Assembly (NCBI RefSeq): GCF_008370495.1
Contig: NZ_VTUX01000005.1
Location: forward strand, 186,001 to 250,000
DNA from: Pseudohalioglobus sediminis
Lineage (GTDB): Bacteria; Pseudomonadota; Gammaproteobacteria; Pseudomonadales; Halieaceae
DNA: 64,000 nucleotides
Direction: 5' to 3'
Below are positions 28,411-36,959 of the stretch, piece after piece. Both the position numbers and the translations under genes were made by a program. The stretch's first letter is position 1. Each line of letters starts with the position of its first letter. The notes under the pieces are model-generated. The model did not search any database. It was not told the origin of the DNA and worked only from the letters and a program-made list of their open reading frames with translations.

Positions 28411-29556
28411 ATGTGTTTTGAAGCGAAGCGGCTGTTCAGGCTCGCGCTCGGTCCTGTGCTGATGCTGGTAAGTGCGGTTGCCCTGGCGGCCGGCGGCGAG
28501 GTCAATCAGGTCAACATGTCACCTGGCGTGACAGAGGTCAGCCAGGAAATCTACAGCCTGCACATGATCATCCTCGGCATCTGCACCATCATCGGTATCG
28601 GCGTATTCGGGGTGATGTTTTACTCAATTTACGCCCACCGCAAGTCCAGGGGCCATGAGCCCGCGACCTTCCACGAGAGCACCAAGGTGGAGATTGCCTG
28701 GACTATTATCCCCTTCTTCATTCTGATCGGCATGGCTTTTCCAGCCACGTCGACCCTGCTGGACATCTACGACAACGACGACGCCGAGATGGACGTGTTG
28801 ATCACCGGCTACCAGTGGAAGTGGAAATACGAGTACCTGAACGAGCAGGGCGAGAACGTCAGCTTCTTCAGTAACCTGCGCACCAGCCAGAGCGAAATTT
28901 ACAATACCGAGCAGAAAGGCGAACACTACCTGCTGGAAGTGGATGAGCCCCTGGTTTTGCCCGCTGATACCAAGGTGCGCTTCCTGGTAACCGCGAACGA
29001 TGTTATCCACTCCTGGTGGGTGCCCGAACTGGCGGTCAAGAAAGATGCCATTCCCGGTTTCATCAATGAAGCCTGGACGCGCACTACCGTGGAAGGTGTC
29101 TACCGTGGCCAGTGTGCCGAACTGTGTGGCAAGGATCACGGCTTCATGCCCATCGTGGTGAACGTGGTGAGCAAGGACGAGTACAACGAGTGGCTGGGTA
29201 CCAAGCAGTCCGAGGCGGCGCAGATCAAAGAGCTGATGGCGCAGACCTTCACACTCGATGAGCTGATGGAGCGCGGCAAGGCGGTCTACGACCGTAATTG
29301 CCTTGCCTGCCACGGCGCCGGCGGTGAAGGCGGTGTGGGTACCGCGATTGCCGGCAGTGCTATTGCCACCGGCGAACTGGGCGGTCACCTCGATATCGGT
29401 GTGAACGGCGTACCCGGCACAGCCATGCAGGCATTCGGCGGACAGTTGAACGACGTTGATATGGCGGCGGTAATCACTTACCAACGCAATGCTTTCGGCA
29501 ACAATATGGGCGATATGGTACAGCCCATTGACGTATTCAACTTCAAGAAAGGCTAA
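28411..29556 (+). CDS. coxB: cytochrome c oxidase subunit II with fused cytochrome c domain
   Basis: 381 aa from the ATG at 28411 (GGAG 9 nt upstream); an ATG 15 bp earlier lacks a ribosome site. After a signal peptide (ending near VALAAGG) come two membrane helices (about 48-73 and 96-116). The CuA domain follows, with H200, C235, C239, H243 and M246 in GQCAELCGKDHGFM. A C-terminal cytochrome c domain carries CLACH at 297-301, so this is a caa3-like subunit II. It accepts electrons from soluble cytochrome c. It is the first gene of coxB-coxA-ctaG-coxC. Confidence 0.96.
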   Translation: MCFEAKRLFRLALGPVLMLVSAVALAAGGEVNQVNMSPGVTEVSQEIYSLHMIILGICTIIGIGVFGVMFYSIYAHRKSRGHEPATFHESTKVEIAWTIIPFFILIGMAFPATSTLLDIYDNDDAEMDVLITGYQWKWKYEYLNEQGENVSFFSNLRTSQSEIYNTEQKGEHYLLEVDEPLVLPADTKVRFLVTANDVIHSWWVPELAVKKDAIPGFINEAWTRTTVEGVYRGQCAELCGKDHGFMPIVVNVVSKDEYNEWLGTKQSEAAQIKELMAQTFTLDELMERGKAVYDRNCLACHGAGGEGGVGTAIAGSAIATGELGGHLDIGVNGVPGTAMQAFGGQLNDVDMAAVITYQRNAFGNNMGDMVQPIDVFNFKKG

Positions 29557-29571
29557 TCGGAGGAGTTAACG

Positions 29572-31152
29572 ATGGGAGATCATCATCACGGCCCTGCGAA
29601 GGGTATCAGCCGGTGGCTTTTCACCACCAACCATAAAGACATCGGAACCATGTACCTGTGGTTCTCGTTTGCCATGTTTATTCTTGGCGGCGCCTTTGCC
29701 ATGATCATTCGTGCCGAGCTGTTCCAGCCCGGCATGCAACTGGTAGACCCCGCCTTCTTCAACCAGATGACCACCTTGCACGGCCTGGTCATGGTATTCG
29801 GGGCGATCATGCCCTCCTTCGTTGGTCTGGCCAACTGGATGATCCCGATGATGATCGGTGCTCCGGACATGGCCCTGCCACGCATGAACAACTGGAGTTT
29901 CTGGATTCTGCCACCTGCGTTCCTGCTGCTGGCCTCTACCCTGTTCATGGAAGGCGGTGCGCCGGCCTTTGGCTGGACCTTCTATGCGCCACTGTCCACC
30001 ACCTATGCGCCGCCGTCGGTGACCATCTTCATTTTCTGCATCCACGTGTTGGGTCTGTCCTCGATCATGGGCTCTATCAATATCATCGCCACGGTGATGA
30101 ACATGCGCGCTCCGGGCATGACCTACATGAAGATGCCGCTGTTCGTCTGGACCTGGTTGATCACTGCCTTCCTGCTGGTTGCAGTGATGCCGGTGCTGGC
30201 CGGGGCGGTTACGATGATGCTGATGGATATTCACTTCGGCACCAGCTTCTTCTCCGCGGCGGGTGGCGGTGACCCGGTACTGTTCCAGCATATTTTCTGG
30301 TTCTTCGGGCACCCCGAGGTGTACATCATCATCCTGCCCGCATTCGGTGTGGTCTCGCAGATTATCCCGGCCTTCTCGCGCAAGCCGCTGTTCGGTTACG
30401 ACTCCATGGTCTATGCCACCGCGTCGATCGCGTTCCTGTCATTCATTGTCTGGGCACACCACATGTACACCGTGGGTATGCCGATCGCGGGTGAGCTGTT
30501 CTTCATGTATGCCACCATGCTGATTGCCGTGCCTACCGGCGTGAAAGTGTTTAACTGGATTTCTACCATGTGGCGTGGCGCCCTGACCTTCGAGACGCCA
30601 ATGCTGTTCTGCATGGGCTTCCTGGTGCTGTTCACCATCGGTGGTTTCACCGGGCTGATGCTGTCCATTGCGCCGTCTGATTTCCAGTACCACGATTCCT
30701 ACTTCGTGGTTGCCCACTTCCACTATGTAATGGTTGCGGGTGCGGTGTTCTCCATGACGGCTGCGGTGTACTACTGGCTGCCGAAGTGGTGTGGCCGCAT
30801 GTATAACGAGACCATGGGCAAGACCCACTTCTGGATCTCGTTCATCGGCTTCAACCTGACCTTCTTCCCGCAGCACTTTGTGGGACTGGCAGGCATGCCG
30901 CGCCGTATTCCGGATTACGCCCTGCAGTTCGCAGACTTCAATATGATGTCTTCTATCGGCGCCTTCATTTATGGCGCTTCGCAGATACTGTTCCTGTACA
31001 ACGTGATTGCCACCATCGTGTCCGGCAAGCCGACGTCAGAAGAGAAAGTATGGGACGGTGCAGAAGGCCTGGAGTGGACGGTACCGACACCGGCGCCCTA
31101 CCACACCTTTGAAACACCGCCGAAAATTGATCCGGCGCATGCACATTCCTGA
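29572..31152 (+). CDS. coxA: cytochrome c oxidase subunit I
   Basis: 526 aa, twelve membrane helices. Haem and CuB ligands are visible: TLHGLVMVFG (low-spin haem His), HPEVYIIILPAFG (CuB His and the Tyr cross-link), WAHHMYTVGM (CuB His pair) and HDSYFVVAHFHYVM (haem a3 and a ligands). The PEVY motif and D/K-channel residues place it in type A haem-copper oxidases, which normally use haem A. A strong ribosome site (GGAGG) sits 15 bp after coxB. Confidence 0.98.
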   Translation: MGDHHHGPAKGISRWLFTTNHKDIGTMYLWFSFAMFILGGAFAMIIRAELFQPGMQLVDPAFFNQMTTLHGLVMVFGAIMPSFVGLANWMIPMMIGAPDMALPRMNNWSFWILPPAFLLLASTLFMEGGAPAFGWTFYAPLSTTYAPPSVTIFIFCIHVLGLSSIMGSINIIATVMNMRAPGMTYMKMPLFVWTWLITAFLLVAVMPVLAGAVTMMLMDIHFGTSFFSAAGGGDPVLFQHIFWFFGHPEVYIIILPAFGVVSQIIPAFSRKPLFGYDSMVYATASIAFLSFIVWAHHMYTVGMPIAGELFFMYATMLIAVPTGVKVFNWISTMWRGALTFETPMLFCMGFLVLFTIGGFTGLMLSIAPSDFQYHDSYFVVAHFHYVMVAGAVFSMTAAVYYWLPKWCGRMYNETMGKTHFWISFIGFNLTFFPQHFVGLAGMPRRIPDYALQFADFNMMSSIGAFIYGASQILFLYNVIATIVSGKPTSEEKVWDGAEGLEWTVPTPAPYHTFETPPKIDPAHAHS

Positions 31153-31166
31153 GAGGAGGTAGGACA

Positions 31167-31724
31167 GTGATCCGGCTTAGCGCAAACCCGACCATCGATA
31201 CCGTCGTCAAACTGGCGACGGTAGCGGTGGGCATGTTCGCGTTCGTATTTGTGGTGATGGTGCCGCTGTACGATGTGCTTTGCGATGCCCTGGGCATCAA
31301 CGGCAAGACCTCCGGCGAAGCGTACACCTCGGTCCAGGCCGGGGTGGACGAGAGCCGGGAGATCACGATCCAGTTTGTAGCTACCAACAACGAAGGTATG
31401 CCCTGGGAGTTCGGCCCCAGTGTAACCATGATGAAGGTGCACCCGGGAGCGGTAAACGATACGGTGTTCCACGCCCGCAACCCGCTACCTGATGCCATGA
31501 TTGCGCAGGCGATACCCAGCGTATCTCCGGCCAGGGCTGCAGAGTATTTCCACAAGACCGAGTGTTTCTGCTTCAACCATCAACCGCTGCAGGGTGACAG
31601 CGCAGCGGAGATGCCACTGCAGTTTATCGTGGACCAGGACCTGCCTCGGGATATCCGCACGATCACGCTGTCCTACACGATTTTTGATGTAACAGATATG
31701 GTGGGCGGCGTAGCCGCACGCTGA
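31167..31724 (+). CDS. ctaG: cytochrome c oxidase assembly protein CtaG (Cox11)
   Basis: 185 aa from a GTG with AGGAGG upstream. One N-terminal membrane helix (about residues 10-35) is followed by a periplasmic beta domain. The copper site is KTECFCFNHQPL with the Cys-Phe-Cys motif. It delivers copper to the CuB centre of subunit I. It sits between coxA and coxC, the standard order in this type of operon. Confidence 0.95.
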   Translation: MIRLSANPTIDTVVKLATVAVGMFAFVFVVMVPLYDVLCDALGINGKTSGEAYTSVQAGVDESREITIQFVATNNEGMPWEFGPSVTMMKVHPGAVNDTVFHARNPLPDAMIAQAIPSVSPARAAEYFHKTECFCFNHQPLQGDSAAEMPLQFIVDQDLPRDIRTITLSYTIFDVTDMVGGVAAR

Positions 31725-31764
31725 GGCGCAGGTGGGGGAGCCTGCGAACTAACGGAGAAATAAA

Positions 31765-32733
31765 ATGAGTAATCCGACCTCTACCGAGTACGAAAAGTAT
31801 TACGTACCTGAGCAGAGCAAAATGGCAGTAATGGCCACCATTGGCCTGATCCTGTCCATTTTTGGCGCCGCCAGCGTCATGAACGACAAGACTTTCGGTG
31901 ACGGCATCACCAGTGGTTCATGGACCATTCTGATCGTCGGCCTGTTCTGGTTTATGGCGGTACTGTTTGCCTGGTTCCGCCAGGCGATCAGGGAAAACAT
32001 CGCCGGCATGAATAGCGCCCAGCTCAAGAAGTCCTACGTGCTGGGCATGTTCTGGTTTATCTTTTCTGAAGTGATGTTCTTCTTCGCTTTCTTCGGCGCC
32101 CTGTTTTATGTGCGCACCCTGGTAGGCCCCTGGCTTGCTGGTGAAGGTGAAGGCGGCCGCATGAACGGGTTGCTTTGGGAGGGGTTTGAATACAACTGGC
32201 CCATGGCGCTGACACCCCAAGAGGCTGTCGGGGGCGCAGCGAGCCAGCCTATTGCCAATAATGGCTCTTTCACTTCAGCTGAAACCACCATGGCTTTTTC
32301 TGATGCAGCTGCCTGGTACAAGTGGTTGCCGCTTTGGAACACCATCATCCTGCTGTCATCCAGCTTTACCTGCCACCTGGCTCATATGGGTATCCTCGAT
32401 GGCAACAAGAAGAAGTTCAACCTGTGGCTTGGCATCACCGTTGCCCTGGGCTTTATCTTCATTTGCGTGCAGTTTTATGAGTACTACGAGGCCTATGCGC
32501 ACTTCGGCCTGACGCTGAACTCCGGCATCTATGGCTCGACGTTCTTCATGCTGACAGGATTCCACGGGTTCCACGTGTTCATGGGTATGACCATGCTGGC
32601 GATCCAGCTGATGCGCAGCCTGAAGGGGCATTTCACCGCAGATGATCACTTCGGTTTCGAAGCGTCGAGTTGGTACTGGCACTTTGTGGACGTGGTCTGG
32701 GTGTTCCTGTTCCTGTTTGTTTATATTCTGTAG
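31765..32733 (+). CDS. coxC: cytochrome c oxidase subunit III
   Basis: 322 aa, about seven membrane helices. Family parts include SEVMFFFAFFGALFYVRTLVGPWL and the closing GFHGFHVFMGMTMLAIQ and SSWYWHFVDVVWVFLFLFVYIL. It is longer than the minimal subunit III because of a Gly/Ser-rich loop of about 60 residues between helices (around residues 127-185), a form seen in other gammaproteobacterial CoxC proteins. Subunit III stabilises the catalytic core. It is the last gene before the palindromic repeat at 32754. Confidence 0.96.
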   Translation: MSNPTSTEYEKYYVPEQSKMAVMATIGLILSIFGAASVMNDKTFGDGITSGSWTILIVGLFWFMAVLFAWFRQAIRENIAGMNSAQLKKSYVLGMFWFIFSEVMFFFAFFGALFYVRTLVGPWLAGEGEGGRMNGLLWEGFEYNWPMALTPQEAVGGAASQPIANNGSFTSAETTMAFSDAAAWYKWLPLWNTIILLSSSFTCHLAHMGILDGNKKKFNLWLGITVALGFIFICVQFYEYYEAYAHFGLTLNSGIYGSTFFMLTGFHGFHVFMGMTMLAIQLMRSLKGHFTADDHFGFEASSWYWHFVDVVWVFLFLFVYIL

Positions 32734-32753
32734 CGGTAACGGCTAGACGATAA

Positions 32754-32827
32754 CGTCATCCCCGCGCAGGCGGGGATCCAGTGACCGTTGAAAGTCACCC
32801 TGGATCCCCGCCTGCGCGGGGATGACG
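32754..32827. repeat. REP-like palindromic element after coxC
   Basis: A 28-bp perfectly paired stem (32754-32781 with 32800-32827; arm begins CGTCATCCCCGCGCAGGCGG) encloses an 18-nt loop that itself contains GTGAC/GTCAC. The CGTCATCCCCGC...GGGGATCCA wording resembles a dispersed palindrome found in many proteobacterial genomes. It lies between coxC and the convergent DUF2909 gene and can act as a bidirectional terminator. No second copy was seen in this window. Confidence 0.85.
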
Positions 32828-32949
32828 CGTCTTGGGGGTGGTGATTCGGGCAGTTAGCGCCCGACCCCGGGAGAGTAACGGAAGTGTATCGCTGGCGATG
32901 ATTCGTCAGCGGCGGGAATAGCGCGGGGTCGCGGTTGCGAGTGCAATGC

Positions 32950-33204
32950 CTATTCTTTTTCGGGTGCTTTGCCAGACATGGGTATGGGCCCGCCATCCCA
33001 CGGGTTGCGGTGGCCCAGTTGTCCGCTGGCGACACCGTAAATGATCAGCCCCATAAGGGTGACAGCCAGCGTCAGGCGCACGCCAAGGGAATGAAAGGTA
33101 CGGCGCTTGGTTTTATCCCCCTGATCCAGCATCAGGTAGTAAAATCCGCTTCCCAGGCTGGCCACCAGGGCCAGCATCAGGATGACGATCAAAGCTTTTA
33201 ACAA
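32950..33204 (-). CDS. DUF2909 two-helix membrane protein
   Basis: 84 aa from a TTG at 33204 with AGAGG 7 nt upstream; the frame runs much further upstream only as an antisense shadow of surf1. It has two membrane helices (about 1-22, LLKALIVILMLALVASLGSGFYYLML; and about 42-63) separated by a basic loop GDKTKRRTFHSLGVR. DUF2909 genes typically accompany cox operons and are thought to help oxidase assembly, but the role is not established. It is on the opposite strand to the flanking cox genes. Confidence 0.85.
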   Translation of the reverse strand: MLKALIVILMLALVASLGSGFYYLMLDQGDKTKRRTFHSLGVRLTLAVTLMGLIIYGVASGQLGHRNPWDGGPIPMSGKAPEKE

Positions 33205-33288
33205 GGGAATACCTCTGGTGTTGAACCCGCGGGCTTGGGCCCAGTATAAACCAGACCGGGGTCGCAGGCTCGCGACAAAAGGACGTCT

Positions 33289-34050
33289 ATGACCCGGCGT
33301 CTGGAATTTGATTTTGAATGGCGCATCACCCTGTTCACGCTGTTGATGCTGCCGTTGCTGATCTCCCTCGGCTTCTGGCAGATGCAGCGTGCTGAGGACA
33401 AGCGGTCGCTGGCCATGGCCTATGAGTCGCAGCAGGCCCGCGCACCTGCCCCTGCGTCGGTGCTCCGCGAGGAGCCCGCAGCCGCCCTCGCCTACCGGCC
33501 GATCGAACTGCACGGCAGTTATCGCCCCGGTGAGTATTTCCTGCTCGATAACCGCATGTGGCAGGGTAAGTACGGCAACCAGGTAGTCGCTGTGTTCGAC
33601 CTGGTGGATGGTGGCACGGCACTGGTGAACCGGGGCTGGGTGCCGGCAGATCCCAGCCGGCAGCGGGCTACAGAAGTCCCGGAAGTCGGCGGCGAAGTGC
33701 GTATCACCGGGCACGTCTATGTCGCGCCGGGTGACCCCTACCTGCTGGCGGACGAAACGCTGGCAGCCGGCTGGCCCAAGCAGATTCAGGCCGTGGAAAT
33801 GGATAAAATTGCCGTCGCGCTGGGTCAGCAAGGGCAAGACCTGTTCCCCTACCCCGTGCGCATCGATGCGGGCCAGGCGGGGACACTGGCAGTGGACTGG
33901 CAGGTAATCAATGTCAGTCCGGAGAAGCATATTGGTTATGCCGTGCAGTGGTTCACCATGGCCGCCGTACTGGCATTGATTTACCTGCTTAGGAGCAGCA
34001 ACATCTGGGCGCTGCTGCGGGGCAGTCGTTCTGGCAAGAGTGATTTATGA
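33289..34050 (+). CDS. SURF1-family oxidase assembly protein
   Basis: 253 aa with one helix near each end (about residues 13-30, LFTLLMLPLLISLGFWQMQR, and about 215-240). Family motifs are the N-terminal GFWQMQRAEDK, LDNRMWQGKYGNQVV and LVNRGWVPADPSRQ. SURF1 binds haem and assists its insertion into subunit I of cytochrome c oxidase. Its stop codon overlaps the next start (ATGA), so it is translationally coupled to the thioredoxin-like gene. Confidence 0.93.
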   Translation: MTRRLEFDFEWRITLFTLLMLPLLISLGFWQMQRAEDKRSLAMAYESQQARAPAPASVLREEPAAALAYRPIELHGSYRPGEYFLLDNRMWQGKYGNQVVAVFDLVDGGTALVNRGWVPADPSRQRATEVPEVGGEVRITGHVYVAPGDPYLLADETLAAGWPKQIQAVEMDKIAVALGQQGQDLFPYPVRIDAGQAGTLAVDWQVINVSPEKHIGYAVQWFTMAAVLALIYLLRSSNIWALLRGSRSGKSDL

Positions 34051-34706
34051 GTGATGACAAGCAGACCAGGAACAATCGTCTGGTCCTTCTGACGATCGCC
34101 GGTATACCGCTGACCATGATTCTGGCGGCCACCTGGTTATGGTATTTCGTGATCAATGGTGACCTCGACCTGGTAGGCGCTCTCGGCACCGCCAACCAGG
34201 GCACGCTGATCCAGCCGCCGCGACAGCTGGATGACGTGGCCCTGCGCGAGGATACAGGCGCGGTGATCAAGTATGCCGACCTGCCGCGCAAGTGGACCCT
34301 GGCAGTGGCCAACCTTGGCCCCGACTGTGACACCGCCTGTGAGCGCAACCTTTATCTCACCCGGCAGATCCACATGGCCATGGGCAAGGAATTCAATCGT
34401 ATTGATCGGCTGTATCTCAGTGAGAGCGCGCCGGCGGACTCGCGCCTGGCGGTAACGGAAATGAGTGACCAGCGCCCCGCTACGGCCGGTTTCAACGAGT
34501 TTCTCGCCATCGAGCACCGCGGCCTGCTGGCCCTGACCCTGGCGCCCGGCAGCTATACTTCCCTGTTTCCTGAACAACTGGCGGACGACAGCACCTGGTT
34601 CCTGATTGATCCTGCCGGTTGGGTGATGATGTCCTACAATGGCGACATTCATTACAAGGATGTGATCTCCGACCTCAAGTTCCTGTTGAAGAACTCCAGT
34701 GAGTAA
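34047..34706 (+). CDS. membrane-anchored thioredoxin-fold protein of the cox cluster
   Basis: 219 aa. An N-terminal membrane helix (about residues 13-34) precedes a periplasmic domain with the layout of SCO/thioredoxin-like proteins, including [29 protein letters not shown] CxxxC pair stands where SCO proteins bind copper. The equivalent gene in pseudomonads also lies between surf1 and the haem-modifying genes, with no assigned function. A copper- or thiol-handling role in oxidase assembly is likely by context only. Its end overlaps the start of ctaB. Confidence 0.75.
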   Translation: MSDDKQTRNNRLVLLTIAGIPLTMILAATWLWYFVINGDLDLVGALGTANQGTLIQPPRQLDDVALREDTGAVIKYADLPRKWTLAVANLGPDCDTACERNLYLTRQIHMAMGKEFNRIDRLYLSESAPADSRLAVTEMSDQRPATAGFNEFLAIEHRGLLALTLAPGSYTSLFPEQLADDSTWFLIDPAGWVMMSYNGDIHYKDVISDLKFLLKNSSE

Positions 34707-35613
34707 TTTCGCCATGGCAGATGTACAGCAAACCGAAAAAGCCACCTGGCGCGACTACAAGGAGCTGACCAAGCCCAACGTGGTGTTGCTGATGATTCTC
34801 TGCTCCGCCATCGGCATGTTCATGGCGGTACCAGGGATGGTGCCCCTGGATGTCCTGATACTGGGGAACCTGGGTATTGCCATGTGCGCGGGGGCGGCTG
34901 CCGCCGTGAATCACCTGGTTGACCAGCGCGTGGACCAGCAAATGACGCGGACGCACAACCGACCAGTGGCGACCGGTCGTGTCAGCAACGCGCATGCGGC
35001 GGTATTTGCCCTGGTGATGGGTGGCCTGGGCATGATTATCCTGGTGGTGTTTATCAATTCGCTTACCGCCTGGTTAACCCTGGCGTCGCTGGTGGGATAC
35101 GCCTTCATTTACACCATGTTCCTCAAGCGCGCCACACCGCAGAATATTGTTATTGGCGGGCTCGCTGGTGCGGCCCCTCCCCTGCTCGGCTGGACCGCCG
35201 TCACCGGCGAAATCCACGGGCACGCCCTCCTCCTGGTGTTGATAATTTTCGCCTGGACCCCGCCGCACTTCTGGGCCCTGGCCATTCACCGCCGTGAAGA
35301 ATACGCGGCCGTGGGCATACCCATGCTGCCGGTGACCCACGGCGTGGCATTCACCAAGCTGCAGATACTGCTGTATACCATCATCATGTTCCTGATCACC
35401 CTGCTACCGTACGCCACGCGCATGAGCGGCCCACTGTACCTGCTTGGCGCCGTTGTGCTCGGCGGTGGCTTTCTCTACTGGGCAATCGAACTCATGCGTG
35501 GAAAGAATCCAGGTGCCCCCATGGAGACCTTCAAGTATTCCATCATTTACCTCATGGCCCTGTTCGTGGTCATGCTGGTTGATCACTACCTGTTTCCGGT
35601 GAGTACCCTATGA
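34699..35613 (+). CDS. ctaB: protohaem IX farnesyltransferase (haem O synthase)
   Basis: 304 aa from the GTG at 34699 (overlapping the previous gene) or 299 aa from the ATG at 34714. UbiA-type prenyltransferase with about nine helices. Motifs are [19 protein letters not shown] (first Asp-rich site, with the DxxxDxxMxRTxxRP pattern) and the second site near VTGEIHG. It converts haem B to haem O. Unusually, the haem A synthase gene (ctaA), which often precedes it in this cluster, is absent. Confidence 0.96.
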   Translation: MSNFAMADVQQTEKATWRDYKELTKPNVVLLMILCSAIGMFMAVPGMVPLDVLILGNLGIAMCAGAAAAVNHLVDQRVDQQMTRTHNRPVATGRVSNAHAAVFALVMGGLGMIILVVFINSLTAWLTLASLVGYAFIYTMFLKRATPQNIVIGGLAGAAPPLLGWTAVTGEIHGHALLLVLIIFAWTPPHFWALAIHRREEYAAVGIPMLPVTHGVAFTKLQILLYTIIMFLITLLPYATRMSGPLYLLGAVVLGGGFLYWAIELMRGKNPGAPMETFKYSIIYLMALFVVMLVDHYLFPVSTL

Positions 35614-36284
35614 CTGCCAACACAGACCCGCGCGCGAGCCAGTCGCGCAATATCAAGCTGACGGTCGCCCTGATCCTGCTGTTTATGACCGTCATCGTCG
35701 CCGGTTTCGTCTATCGAATCCAGCAACCGCGAGTAATGACGGTGACTGAAATGAAGGCAAATGGCCTTTATTTGCTGGAAACGCCGAGAAATTTCGGGGA
35801 AATAAAGCTGGTAGACCACCATGGCAAGCTATTTGATCGCGCTCGCTTTGAAGGCCAATGGAGCCTGGTGTTCTTCGGATTTACCTACTGTCCGGATATC
35901 TGCCCGACCACCATGTCCTTCCTCGACCAGTTCATGTCGGATCTGGAGGGTACGGAAGCAGAGGACACCCAGGTGGTGATGGTGTCGGTGGATCCGGCAC
36001 GCGATACAGTGGAAAAACTCGCCGAATATGTGCCGTTTTTCAACGCTGATTTTGTGGGTGTGACCGGCGAATTCCTGGATATACACCGCTTTGCCACAGC
36101 CCTGAACACGCCGTTTCGCAAGGTCCCGGGGCAGGATGAGAACTACCTGGTGGACCACAGTGCCAATGTGGTACTAATTAATCCTCGAGGTGACTATCAC
36201 GGCTTTTTCAAGACCCCGCTCGATCAGGCAAAAATGAAAGTAACCTATCGATCTGCGCGGGTGCTCTGGGATAAGGCCCAATAA
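35610..36284 (+). CDS. SCO1/SenC copper chaperone
   Basis: 224 aa. A membrane helix at about residues 14-35 anchors a periplasmic thioredoxin fold with the copper-binding [20 protein letters not shown] (CxxxC). The third ligand His is in [23 protein letters not shown]1 metallates the CuA site of subunit II. It starts within the ctaB stop codon (ATGA overlap) and ends the operon. Confidence 0.94.
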   Translation: MTANTDPRASQSRNIKLTVALILLFMTVIVAGFVYRIQQPRVMTVTEMKANGLYLLETPRNFGEIKLVDHHGKLFDRARFEGQWSLVFFGFTYCPDICPTTMSFLDQFMSDLEGTEAEDTQVVMVSVDPARDTVEKLAEYVPFFNADFVGVTGEFLDIHRFATALNTPFRKVPGQDENYLVDHSANVVLINPRGDYHGFFKTPLDQAKMKVTYRSARVLWDKAQ

Positions 36285-36298
36285 TAGGGCCTTTACGG

Positions 36299-36318
36299 CT
36301 TAGTAAGCGCTTACTAAG
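36299..36318. repeat. 20-bp perfect palindrome at a stop codon
   Basis: CTTAGTAAGCGCTTACTAAG is completely self-complementary. It covers the last codons and stop of the small minus-strand gene and lies 15 bp after the SCO1 stop, between convergent genes. It could act as a bidirectional terminator part or a protein site. Confidence 0.7.
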
Positions 36319-36608
36319 GTATCTTCTGAGGACAGGCTTTTCGCAGTCTGCTCTGGCTCCTGGGCATACAGGTTGCGGCCGAGGAACGCGCTCAGCTGTT
36401 GGGCAATATCCTCTGTCACGGCGCTGAGGATATCGCCGATCTCGTACTGCGTCTGGTATTGGCTGGCGCCATAGCCCACGTTGTCGAGGGCAGAACCCTC
36501 CGCGCCCGCAGAGGCGATGGCGTCAACGCCGGTGTATTCGGCGGCCATGACGGCGGGGCCGGCTGACAGGGCAACGGCGGCCAGGGCGGTTGTTGCGATC
36601 GTTTTCAT
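36300..36608 (-). CDS. small exported protein of unknown function
   Basis: 102 aa. GGAG lies 8 nt before the ATG. Residues 1-22 are a clear signal peptide (MKTIATTALAAVALSAGPAVMA-AEY), so the protein is exported. The mature part is acidic, Ala/Gly/Ser-rich at first and then helical (IGDILSAVTEDIAQQLSAFLGRNLYAQEPEQ). No cysteine and no membrane segment are present. I do not recognise the family. It stands alone between sco1 and polA; an imperfect inverted repeat GTTACCG/CGGTAAC (36629-36652) lies just upstream. Confidence 0.7.
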   Translation of the reverse strand: MKTIATTALAAVALSAGPAVMAAEYTGVDAIASAGAEGSALDNVGYGASQYQTQYEIGDILSAVTEDIAQQLSAFLGRNLYAQEPEQTAKSLSSEDTLVSAY

Positions 36609-36959
36609 TTTGCGTACTCCGATAAATTGTTACCGTTAGTTACGGCGGTAACACACAGTCGGATCATTCACCAGCTCGGGAGGGGCAGGGCGCGGCTTAC
36701 TATTCGTTAAATGCTGGTAAGGCACCGCTATTGTGCAGCCTTTTTCGCTTATCTGTTGCTATCGCGTGGTGTCGAGGGGCGCTATTATCGAACGCATGGT
36801 GCAGGTAACACCGGGCTTCAACAGCGGTGCAGCCCGCCGACAGTTGGCCCGCTGCGTGGCAATTTACGGCGGGATCGGCTTTAATCCGGGGTATATCGGT
36901 ATCGGCGCCAACACGGGCGGCGATGCATTCTTTCCGTTCTGTTTCTGATTATTGACCCT
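36609..36959. other. 351-bp intergenic region upstream of polA
   Basis: It holds the promoter side of the small exported protein (minus) and of polA (plus). A short open frame at 36733-36948 is present, but it has no ribosome site and no family features, so I do not call it. Apart from the GTTACCG/CGGTAAC inverted repeat nothing specific is seen. Confidence 0.5.

Noticed and set aside
36733-36948. 71-codon open frame upstream of polA
   Set aside because: No ribosome site, no signal or domain, and composition unlike neighbouring genes. Treated as intergenic.
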